Position numbers and translations under genes: made by a program
The notes under the pieces: model-generated
Told to the model about the DNA's origin: nothing
Seen by the model: only the letters and a program-made list of their open reading frames with translations
Databases searched by the model: none
NCBI GenBank assembly: GCA_902801415.1
Contig: CADCIK010000020.1
Coordinates: forward strand, 1-48,487
From: an uncultured Lachnospiraceae bacterium
Lineage (GTDB): Bacteria > Bacillota > Clostridia > Lachnospirales > Lachnospiraceae
Reading direction: 5' to 3'
Length of the DNA: 48,487 nt
Part shown: positions 19,501 to 26,465 of the stretch, piece after piece
Numbering within the stretch: position 1 is the first letter of the stretch
Layout: each line of letters opens with the position of its first letter

Positions 19501-20069
19501 ACATGCAGGCGGTTGGCTACGACCTTTACTGCAAACTTCTCAACACGGCAGTCAAGCAGGCCAAGGGCGAGCCGATCAAGGAAGAGCGCATGGTGCGCGT
19601 CAACCTGAGCGCTGACGCATTTCTTCCCGAGTCCTATATCATCAATGAGGAGCAGAAGCTGGAGATCTACAAAAAGATCGCGGCCATCGAATCCACAGAC
19701 GACTACGACGATGTCAAAGAAGAGCTGGCCGACCGCTTTGGAGAGATCCCCGCGCCGGCAGGCAACCTTCTGCGCATCGCGCTGATCCGCTCCGTAGCGG
19801 CGCGTATCGGCATTACAGAGATCGTGGGCTACCCGGGAACGATCCGCTTCTACATGGATCCGAGCGCAAAGGTGCGGGGTGAAAATATCCCGTCCCTCCT
19901 TCGCAACTACAGAAAGAACCTCACATTCAGCGTCCGAGGATTCAGCAACAAAGGCCTGCCGGAGTTCCTGTACCAGTACAAGGCGGTCGGCGTCACGGTC
20001 CGCGATGAAGAGATCCTGCTGTCGTCGGTGGAGGAACTGCTGGTGGCGATGGCGAGATATCTGGCGTGA
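16509..20069 (+). CDS. mfd: Transcription-repair coupling factor
   Basis: Mfd removes stalled RNA polymerase and recruits UvrA for nucleotide excision repair. The 1186-residue protein has the complete layout. The UvrB-like module (about 1-350, LTAPLKESENYNRIVDAL onward) comes first. The RNA-polymerase-interacting domain is about 500-560 (LKVGDYVVHEDHGIGIYRGV). The translocase has Walker A GDVGYGKTE (about 660) and DEEQ box VVDEEQRFGV. The TRG region is QLYQLRGRVGRSGRTAYAF, and the C-terminal D7 domain follows. The start is supported by the conserved N-terminus, although it lies inside pth and has only a weak purine-rich ribosome site. Transcription ends at 20110-20160. Confidence 0.97.
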   Translation: MSTLTAPLKESENYNRIVDALSVGPVSVLTEGCAEAQKLHLIYALSREESLAAAARFRLIVTYSDQRAREIQEAYRFYDRNTVLFPAKDLIFYQADLRGRELDTERIRCLRRLMEGRPATVVTTFAALMTPQVPLDVLEKSVLEVRKRGELSLTETAKRLVFLGYEKQYQVEKPGQFAIRGDILDIFELTEENPYRIELWGDEVDSIRSFDVLSQRSIAKLESVRIYPATEMILSDRRLMDGLDRIRKEEKELEKRWRDENRTEEAHRLKTTVAKMEEEAVEWKQFSALESYIHYFYPLTENFLHLFPKRTTTIYLDEPYRVHQHAGAVETEFRESMASRAEKGYVLPGQMALLAGCEEVTAQMLGYRCVGLAGLANGCGWMEPDLTVSIHAKTMSPFNKSFDALEKDLATFKKKGYRTILISPSRTRARRLAQDLTADGLIAFYSENPERKLEPGEIMTYYGQIRQGFEYPSIGFAVIAESDIFGTQSRKKTKKKKYEGEQIQAFSELKVGDYVVHEDHGIGIYRGVEKIEVNHIAKDYIKIEYGGGGTLYVLPTELSVLQKYASASAAKPKLNKLGTQEWAGTKRKVKSAVDEVAEDLVQLYSARREKKGHQFGPDTVWQKEFEEMFPYEETDDQLTAIEETKKDMESDRIMDRLICGDVGYGKTEIAVRAAFKAVQEGMQVAVLVPTTILAQQHYNTFCERMRRYPVTVGMLSRFRSSAEQKQTIKEVSQGLCDIVIGTHRLLSKDVKFKNLGLLVVDEEQRFGVTHKEKIKKMKENVDVLTLSATPIPRTLHMSLVGIRDMTVLEDAPEGRVPIQTYVMEYDEEMVREAILRELSRKGQVYYVHNKVHDIEDVTFRLQQLVPEANIVYAHGQMKESELEKIMYDFINGEIDVLVSTTIIETGLDISNVNTIIIHDSDKMGLSQLYQLRGRVGRSGRTAYAFLMYRKDRMLREVAEKRLRAIKEYTDLGSGFRIAMRDLEIRGAGSVLGRAQHGHMQAVGYDLYCKLLNTAVKQAKGEPIKEERMVRVNLSADAFLPESYIINEEQKLEIYKKIAAIESTDDYDDVKEELADRFGEIPAPAGNLLRIALIRSVAARIGITEIVGYPGTIRFYMDPSAKVRGENIPSLLRNYRKNLTFSVRGFSNKGLPEFLYQYKAVGVTVRDEEILLSSVEELLVAMARYLA

Positions 20070-20109
20070 GCCTGGAAGAAGCATTCAGATTTACTATGAT
20101 TACGAAGAC

Positions 20110-20160
20110 AAGTTGGGTACAGTCAGCTGAAAAACGGCTGAATGACCCAACTTTTTTTGA
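20110..20160 (+). terminator. Terminator of mfd
   Basis: Outer stem AAGTTGGGT / ACCCAACTT and inner stem TCAGC / GCTGA form one long hairpin, followed by seven T residues. Confidence 0.92.
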
Positions 20161-20507
20161 TTATGTCAAAATAGTGCAAATTTTCTGCACGATATATTGA
20201 TATGCATTGGCGACAATTTCTGAAAAGCATGCTTCTGTGCCCAACAAGCATAAAAAAGACGAAATATCGACCAGCATGAGCGAGCACCACATTCTGGTTA
20301 TATAAAAAAATACCGTATTGATGCTATTAATATGCTCAGATGTGAATATACTGTTCATAACAAAGAAAACTAGAAAGAGTTATGAGGGAAGCCACTAAAT
20401 TGTGCTGCTGAACCGCGGGACCATCCATTAAAATCTGCTGTTGAACTGCAGTATAATCCACCGCAGCAGGCGCATGACCGGCAAACCCTTTAGAACGGAG
20501 GTCCATT
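20161..20507. other. AT-rich intergenic region with a repeated leader before the ECF gene
   Basis: I see no gene. The last 110 bp contain two related units, 20405-20427 and 20435-20460, both starting CTGCTG and ending ATCCA. A CAGCAG at 20464-20469 could pair with either CTGCTG, giving two mutually exclusive hairpins before the ribosome site ACGGAGG. This arrangement is riboswitch-like, but I could not match it to a named class. Confidence 0.45.
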
Positions 20508-21122
20508 ATGAACAGCCTTAATACAGCCGCAGCAATCAGCAATTCAAGGAGAGAGGGTTTGAGAAGACTTGTATTTTCGGGAATATTTGCAGCGCTTACT
20601 TATATTGTGTTTACATTCCTGTCAATCCCGATCCCTACGATCGCAGGAGATAAAGTTACAGTTCATCTGGGCAACGCTTTCTGTGTTCTCGGTGCTCTGA
20701 TCCTCGGAAGCGCTTACGGCGGAGCGGGCGGCGCACTCGGACTGACGATCGCAGACCTGATGGATCCCGTATATATCGTGCAGGCGCCTATTACCTTCGT
20801 GATCAAGTTCCTGATGGGAATTCTTGTCGGCGTAGTTGCACATAAGATGGGACATATCACAACCGAGAGAGATCTGTCCAAAGTTTTCCGCTGGACACTG
20901 GCAGCTGTCATTGCCGGACTTGCGTTCAACGCGGTATTTGATCCCACGATCCGCTACTTCTACAAGATCCTGATCCTGGGTAAACCTGCCGCAGAAGTTT
21001 CTTTCGCGATCAACATTGGAGTGACTCTCATTAACTCGGTGGTATCGGCGTTTGTCGCAACCGGACTTTATATGGCGCTGCGGGCGCCGCTCAAGAAGAC
21101 GGGTCTGTTTTTCTACTTCTGA
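20508..21122 (+). CDS. ECF transporter S component
   Basis: This is the substrate-binding membrane subunit of an energy-coupling-factor vitamin transporter, which would work with shared EcfA/A'/T proteins encoded elsewhere. The 204-residue protein has about six hydrophobic segments. It shows the family pattern in which a first helix is followed by IPIPTIAGDKVTVHLGNAF, then GSAYGGAGGALGLTIADL and APITFVIKFLMG. The vitamin is not clear from sequence; no pathway gene is adjacent. ACGGAGG precedes the ATG. A +1 shift at a TTTTT run (21108-21112) would add a charged tail rich in EQI repeats, ending at 21204. Confidence 0.87.
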   Translation: MNSLNTAAAISNSRREGLRRLVFSGIFAALTYIVFTFLSIPIPTIAGDKVTVHLGNAFCVLGALILGSAYGGAGGALGLTIADLMDPVYIVQAPITFVIKFLMGILVGVVAHKMGHITTERDLSKVFRWTLAAVIAGLAFNAVFDPTIRYFYKILILGKPAAEVSFAINIGVTLINSVVSAFVATGLYMALRAPLKKTGLFFYF

Positions 21123-21221
21123 ATCACGTCGGACTGGAGACCGAACAGAAGAACAGATACAAGAGCAGATAGAAGAACAGTTGGATGAACAGATAAAAGA
21201 ATAACTGCAAAATTTGTCTGA

Positions 21222-21246
21222 GGGCTGCATTAAGCAGCCCTTTTTT
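21222..21246 (+). terminator. Terminator of the ECF gene
   Basis: Stem GGGCTGC (21222-21228) / GCAGCCC (21234-21240), 5-nt loop, then six T residues. Confidence 0.92.
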
Positions 21247-21259
21247 ATTGAGCAAGCCC

Positions 21260-21293
21260 ATAAAACAAGGCCGCCGCAAAACGCGGCAGCCTT
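21260..21293 (-). terminator. Terminator of the nicotinate phosphoribosyltransferase gene
   Basis: On the minus strand the stem AAGGCTGCCGC / GCGGCGGCCTT, with one mismatch, is followed by TGTTTTAT. It is separate from the ECF terminator 25 bp away. Confidence 0.78.
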
Positions 21294-21348
21294 ATTATGA
21301 TCCGATATGGTCGTGTAAGTGAAAGCGCTTTTTGCGACAGCAGGAAGA

Positions 21349-22821
21349 TCAGCTCTGGATTCCCTGTGTTCTCTCGCCGACTTCGTCGAGCAGGCGGAGC
21401 TTGGTGTCGTACAGCTTTCTGGAGAGGTCGACGTAGATCTGGTGAGGGTTGACGAGACGTCTGGATTCCTCCCAGAGGGTGTCCTGCTCTTCCAGGCACT
21501 TCTTGCGGATGTCCATGGTCTTGGGGAAGTCGTAGACACACTCGCCGTCCTTGAACAGCGGGATCATGAGTTCCCGAAGTTCGAATTCGCCGGCTTCGAG
21601 TTTCGTCTTCTTCCAGGGCTCAGCGGGATCGAAGAGGACCAGCGGACGCTGATCGGTGAAAGTCTCTTCCTCGAGGCAGATCAGGTCGGCGATGATCTTG
21701 TGGCTTGCCTTTTCATAGACACGGTAGATCTTCTTGTCGCCGGGGTTGGTGACTTTCTCGGTGTTCTCGGAGAGCTTGATCTTGGGTTCGAATGACCCGT
21801 CGGGTCTCTGGATCGCTGCGAGCTTGTAGACGCCGCCGAAGGACGGGTTGTCTTTGGCAGTGATCAGGTGCGTGCCGACGCCCCAGGAGGTGATGGTCGC
21901 GCCCTGGTTCTTCAGGGAGTCGATCAGGTGCTCGTCCAGGTCGTTGGAGGCGGAGATGATCGCATCCGGGAAGCCTGCCTCGTCGAGCATCTTGCGAGCC
22001 TTCTTGGAGATATAGGCAAGGTCGCCGCTGTCCAGACGGATTCCGTAACCCTTTCCGAGGGTACCTTTGTCGCGCAGGTACTGGAAGGTCTTGATCGCGT
22101 TCGGGACACCGGATTTGAGTGTGTCGTATGTGTCCGCCAGCAGGATGCATGCGTTGGGATAGAGATCGCCATAGGTCTTGAAAGCGGTCAGCTCATCCGG
22201 GAAGCTCATGATCCAGCTGTGTGCGTGCGTGCCCTTGACGGGAACGTCAAAGAGCTGTCCGCACAGGACATTGGATGTTCCCACGCAGCCTGCAATGACT
22301 GCCGCACGAGCGCCGTAGGTTCCCGCGTCGGGACCCTGGGCACGGCGAAGACCGAACTCCATGATTCCGTCGCCGCGAGCCGCATAGCAGATACGCGCCG
22401 CCTTCGTGGCGATCAGGCTCTGGTGGTTGATGATGTTGAGGATCGCGGTCTCCACGAGCTGTGCCTCCATGATCGGGGCAATGACCTTGACCATGGGCTC
22501 TCTGGGGAACATGAGCGAGCCTTCGGGGATCGAGTAGATCGAACCTGTGAATTTGAAGTTTTCAAGGTAGTTGAGGAAATCCTCATCAAAAATGCCGAGA
22601 CTGCGAAGGTAGTCGACATCCTCTTTGCTGAAATGCAGCTCCTTGATGTATTTGACCAGCTGTTCGGTTCCGCACATGATCGAATAGCCGCCGCCGAAGG
22701 GATTGGTTCTGAAGAACGCGTCGAAGATAACCGTATTGTTCTCTTCCTTATTCTTAAAATATCCCTGCATCATGGTGAGCTCATACAGATCTGTGAGCAG
22801 TGTCAGGTTTTGTCTGTCCAT
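21349..22821 (-). CDS. pncB: Nicotinate phosphoribosyltransferase
   Basis: It salvages nicotinate with PRPP and ATP to nicotinate mononucleotide for NAD synthesis. The 490-residue protein has the family start NLTLLTDLYELTMMQGYF, the active-site segment EFGLRRAQGPDAG with GTSN downstream, the catalytic-region THAHSWIMSF, and GIRLDSGDL plus VGTHLITAKDNPSFGGVYKL in the phosphate-binding barrel. Length fits the clostridial/bacillar long form. The start follows GGAGG. The leader carries a perfect palindrome (22888-22897) just downstream of the promoter. Confidence 0.95.
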   Translation of the reverse strand: MDRQNLTLLTDLYELTMMQGYFKNKEENNTVIFDAFFRTNPFGGGYSIMCGTEQLVKYIKELHFSKEDVDYLRSLGIFDEDFLNYLENFKFTGSIYSIPEGSLMFPREPMVKVIAPIMEAQLVETAILNIINHQSLIATKAARICYAARGDGIMEFGLRRAQGPDAGTYGARAAVIAGCVGTSNVLCGQLFDVPVKGTHAHSWIMSFPDELTAFKTYGDLYPNACILLADTYDTLKSGVPNAIKTFQYLRDKGTLGKGYGIRLDSGDLAYISKKARKMLDEAGFPDAIISASNDLDEHLIDSLKNQGATITSWGVGTHLITAKDNPSFGGVYKLAAIQRPDGSFEPKIKLSENTEKVTNPGDKKIYRVYEKASHKIIADLICLEEETFTDQRPLVLFDPAEPWKKTKLEAGEFELRELMIPLFKDGECVYDFPKTMDIRKKCLEEQDTLWEESRRLVNPHQIYVDLSRKLYDTKLRLLDEVGERTQGIQS

Positions 22822-22887
22822 AAATTATTCCTCCAGGAGTCTGAAACGGTAGTTTCGTGACGTCATTCGAAGCCTGCAGAATGCCGA

Positions 22888-22941
22888 TGTCATGACACCA
22901 CTATTTGCACTGATGATACTACGAATTCGCAGGTTCTGCAA
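22888..22941 (-). promoter_or_regulatory. pncB promoter with a palindromic operator candidate
   Basis: Minus strand: TTGCAG (22936-22941), 17 bp, TATCAT (22913-22918). The perfect palindrome TGTCATGACA lies at 22888-22897, just past the expected transcription start. A second palindrome, TGACGTCA (22858-22865), and a GAAAC / GTTTC hairpin come before the ribosome site. Confidence 0.5.
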
Positions 22942-23247
22942 TTATTTAGACAGTTTTGCGGCAGAATCCGTTGAACGTCTTGAACATTTTGACGATTTTC
23001 CGGCCTGTCTGGTCCGGAAAGAATGGAAGAAAGCAACTCTTAGTAACAAATGAGTAAGAGGAATATGGTCAAAATAGACAAAAGATCAGACAAACTACAA
23101 ATTTTACGTTTTTGTGACAAGATACGGCGCAGTCCTTGACAGGTTTTTGGCATAAAAGTTATAATCTCATGGTTAATGTGGAGATAGTGCAGGGTCATGC
23201 GCTTATTCCATTCTACTAAAAGCTGACGAGAAAGGCGGAAAGTAAAG
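22942..23247. other. Intergenic region before ileS
   Basis: No gene and no T-box leader is visible: the TGGNACCGCG-type signature is missing. A hairpin TTTCCGG / CCGGAAA is at 22997-23020. The ileS promoter is at 23136-23165. Confidence 0.6.
23136..23165 (+). promoter_or_regulatory. Strong promoter of ileS
   Basis: Consensus TTGACA (23136-23141) and consensus TATAAT (23160-23165) are separated by 18 bp. Confidence 0.85.
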
Positions 23248-26200
23248 ATGTACAAAAAGGTAAATCCGGACCTGAATTTCGTGGAGAGAGAACACAACAC
23301 ACTGAAATTCTGGCAAGACAATCAGATTTTTGAAAAGAGCGTGAAGGAGCGCGAGGGCTGCCCGACATATATGTTCTATGACGGCCCGCCCACGGCTAAT
23401 GGAAAGCCGCACATCGGTCATGTTCTGACAAGAGTCATCAAGGACATGGTGCCGCGTTACCGCACGATGAAGGGATATCAGGTCCCCAGAAAGGCCGGCT
23501 GGGACACCCACGGACTTCCTGTGGAGCTGGAAGTTGAGAAAGAGATCGGCATCGAGGGCAAAGAGCAGATCGAAGAGTACGGCATTGCTCCCTTTGTCGA
23601 GAAATGTAAGGAAAGCGTCTGGAAGTACAAATCCATGTGGGAGGAATTCTCCGGCATCGTAGGCTTCTGGGCTGACATGGACAATCCTTATGTCACCTAT
23701 TATGACGACTATATCGAGTCCGAGTGGTGGGCGCTCAAGACGATCTGGGAGAAGGGCCTTCTTTACAAGGGCTTCAAGGTCGTTCCCTACTGCCCCAGCT
23801 GCGGAACACCCCTGTCCTCTCACGAAGTCGCGCAGGGCTACAAGACGCTCAAAGAGCGCTCTGCGATCGTTCGTTTCAAACTGACGGATGAGGACGCTTA
23901 TTTCCTGGCATGGACCACAACACCCTGGACACTTCCTTCCAACATCGCGCTCTGCGTGAACCCGGAAGATACCTATGCCAAGGTGAAAGCGATCGACGGC
24001 TTCACCTACTACATGGCGGAAGCGCTGCTGGACAAGGTGCTTGAGCCCTTAAAGGACAAGTTCACAGCAACCGAAGACGGAAAAGCGTACGAAGTTCTGG
24101 AGACCATGAAGGGTTCAGATCTGGAGTACAAGTCCTATGAGCCCCTCTATGAAGAGGCAGCCAGAAGAACGGCGCAGCAGCACAAGAAAGCATTCTTTGT
24201 ATACTGCGACGACTATGTAACTATGACAGACGGTACCGGCATCGTTCACATCGCACCGGCATTCGGTGAGGATGACGCGAGAGTCGGACGCAAATATGAC
24301 GCTCCTTTTGTACAGCTTGTCGACGCGCAGGGATGCCTGGTTGAGGGTACGCCTTTCGCAGGCATGCGCTGCAAGCCCACACAGGCGGAGATGGACAAGG
24401 GCGCGATCAGCGCTGACCCGGAAGTCCTCAGAGATCTGAGCGAGCGCGGCATCCTGTTCTCCGCTCCCAAGTTCGAGCACGACTATCCTCACTGCTGGCG
24501 CTGCGGCACACCGCTTCTTTACTATGCGCGCCAGTCCTGGTTCATCAAGATGACCGATGTCAGGGACAGCCTCGTGAGCGGCAACAAGGAGATCAACTGG
24601 ATCCCTCCGACCATCGGAGAGGGCCGTTTCGGCAACTGGCTGGAGAACATCCAGGACTGGGGCATCTCCCGTGACAGATACTGGGGCACACCCCTCAATA
24701 TCTGGGAGTGCAAGGGCTGCGGCCACCAGCTTAGTGTAGGAAGCAGAAAAGAGCTCGCTGAGCTGTCCGGAAATCCGGACGCGGAGAAGACAGAGCTCCA
24801 CAGACCTTATGTGGATGAGTTCGTGATCCGCTGCCCCGAGTGCGGCGGCGAAATGCACCGTGTTCCCGAGGTCATCGACTGCTGGTTCGATTCCGGAGCA
24901 ATGCCTTACGCACAGCTCCACTATCCTTTTGAGAACAAGGATCTCTTTGAGAAATGGTTCCCCGCTGCTTTCATCAGCGAAGCGGTCGACCAGACCCGCG
25001 GCTGGTTCTATTCCCTGCACGCGGAGTCCACGCTCCTGTTCGGCAAGCCCTGCTATGAGAACGTCATCGTTCTGGGCCTTGTCCTGGACGAGGACGGCAA
25101 CAAGATGTCCAAGAGTAAGGGCAACGCGGTTGATCCTTTCACCGCGCTCAAGACACACGGCGCGGACGCGATCCGCTGGTATTTCTATACCAACAGCGCG
25201 CCCTGGCTTCCCAACAAGTTCTCTGACAAGACTGTTAAGGAAGGCCAGCGCAAGTTCCTTGGCACACTGTGGAACACATATGCGTTCTACACTCTGTACG
25301 CGGATATCGATAACTTCGATCCCACCAAGTATGCGCTGGAATATGACAAACTGTCCGTAATGGACAAGTGGCTCCTTTCCAGGATGAATACCATGATCGC
25401 GGCGACCGACAAGAATCTCGAGCAGTACAAGATCCCTGAGGCTGCAGTAGCCCTGGAGACATTCGTCGACGAGATGTCCAACTGGTATGTCCGCCGCTGC
25501 CGTGACCGCTTCTGGGCCAAGGGCATGGAGCAGGATAAGATCAACGCGTACATGACTCTGTACACAGCGCTGGTCAACGTCTGCAAGTGCGCAGCGCCTA
25601 TGATCCCCTTCATGACAGAGGAGATCTATCAGAATATCGTCCGCAGCGTAGATGCCTCCGCACCGGAGAGCATCCACCTCTGCCTGTTCCCCGAAGCAGA
25701 CGAGGCGCATGTTGATAAAGAACTGGAAGAGAGCATGGACGAGGTCCTTCGCATCGTCGTTATGGGCCGCGCATGCCGCAATGCTTCCAACATCAAGAAC
25801 AGACAGCCGATCGCGCAGATGTTCGTCAAGGCCGATAAGGCGCTCGACTCCTTCTACCAGGAGATCATCAAGAACGAGCTCAATGTCAAAAAAGTGATCT
25901 TCACAGACGACGTCCGCGAATTTACAAGTTATACCTTCAAGCCGCAGCTCCGCACAGTCGGACCCAAGTACGGCAAGCAGCTGGGCGGCATCAGAAAATA
26001 TCTGGCAGAGCTGGATGGAAACACAGCTATGGATACGCTGAAGGCGGAAGGCGCTCTGCGCTTCGATGTCAACGGCGTTGCAGTTGAGCTGACGACAGAT
26101 GACCTGCTCATCGATACAGCCCGCAAAGAGGGCTATGTGAGCCAGGAAGACGGCACCTTCACGGTTGTGCTGGATACCAACCTGACGCCCGCGCTTGTGG

Positions 26201-26451
26201 AAGAGGGATTTGTATATGAGCTGATCAGCAAGATCCAGACGATGAGAAAAGAGTCCGGATTTGAGGTCATGGACCGCATCCGCGTCTCCCTGAGCGGCAA
26301 TGAGAAGCTGTCCAGAGTGGCGGCCGCCAACGAAGCGGCGATCGCAGGCAAGGTTCTTGCCGAAAAGATCGAGAAGGATACGACACTGGCTAACGAGAAG
26401 AAATGGGATATCAACGGTGAGAAGGTCACGATCGGTGTCCAGAAGATGTAA
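23248..26451 (+). CDS. ileS: Isoleucyl-tRNA synthetase, class-2 (IleS2-like) type
   Basis: It charges tRNA-Ile. The 1067-residue protein has the HIGH motif (55-58) in the context YDGPPTANGKPHIGH and the KMSKS motif (619-623). The editing domain contains TWTTTPWTLPSN-like AWTTTPWTLPSN. The tyrosine before DGPP, the sequence around HIGH, GWDTHGLPVE and the length over 1000 residues match the eukaryote-like IleS2 class, not the 920-residue IleS1 of Bacillus. IleS2 enzymes are known for low mupirocin sensitivity. glgP starts 14 bp downstream, so the two may be cotranscribed. Confidence 0.95.
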   Translation: MYKKVNPDLNFVEREHNTLKFWQDNQIFEKSVKEREGCPTYMFYDGPPTANGKPHIGHVLTRVIKDMVPRYRTMKGYQVPRKAGWDTHGLPVELEVEKEIGIEGKEQIEEYGIAPFVEKCKESVWKYKSMWEEFSGIVGFWADMDNPYVTYYDDYIESEWWALKTIWEKGLLYKGFKVVPYCPSCGTPLSSHEVAQGYKTLKERSAIVRFKLTDEDAYFLAWTTTPWTLPSNIALCVNPEDTYAKVKAIDGFTYYMAEALLDKVLEPLKDKFTATEDGKAYEVLETMKGSDLEYKSYEPLYEEAARRTAQQHKKAFFVYCDDYVTMTDGTGIVHIAPAFGEDDARVGRKYDAPFVQLVDAQGCLVEGTPFAGMRCKPTQAEMDKGAISADPEVLRDLSERGILFSAPKFEHDYPHCWRCGTPLLYYARQSWFIKMTDVRDSLVSGNKEINWIPPTIGEGRFGNWLENIQDWGISRDRYWGTPLNIWECKGCGHQLSVGSRKELAELSGNPDAEKTELHRPYVDEFVIRCPECGGEMHRVPEVIDCWFDSGAMPYAQLHYPFENKDLFEKWFPAAFISEAVDQTRGWFYSLHAESTLLFGKPCYENVIVLGLVLDEDGNKMSKSKGNAVDPFTALKTHGADAIRWYFYTNSAPWLPNKFSDKTVKEGQRKFLGTLWNTYAFYTLYADIDNFDPTKYALEYDKLSVMDKWLLSRMNTMIAATDKNLEQYKIPEAAVALETFVDEMSNWYVRRCRDRFWAKGMEQDKINAYMTLYTALVNVCKCAAPMIPFMTEEIYQNIVRSVDASAPESIHLCLFPEADEAHVDKELEESMDEVLRIVVMGRACRNASNIKNRQPIAQMFVKADKALDSFYQEIIKNELNVKKVIFTDDVREFTSYTFKPQLRTVGPKYGKQLGGIRKYLAELDGNTAMDTLKAEGALRFDVNGVAVELTTDDLLIDTARKEGYVSQEDGTFTVVLDTNLTPALVEEGFVYELISKIQTMRKESGFEVMDRIRVSLSGNEKLSRVAAANEAAIAGKVLAEKIEKDTTLANEKKWDINGEKVTIGVQKM

Positions 26452-26465
26452 GGAGAAATCAAAGA

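Noticed and set aside
16797-20084. 1095-codon minus-strand frame opposite mfd
   Set aside because: Shadow of mfd, with no independent start signals or family match.
20161-20358. 65-codon minus-strand frame behind mfd
   Set aside because: It begins without a clear ribosome site in an AT-rich region and matches nothing I know.
20341-20410. Cobalamin riboswitch suggested by GGGAAGCCACT
   Set aside because: Only this short match exists; the rest of the B12-box and core structure is missing.
22942-23247. T-box leader before ileS
   Set aside because: The conserved T-box sequence and specifier structure are not visible, and the promoter lies only about 80 bp upstream of the start.
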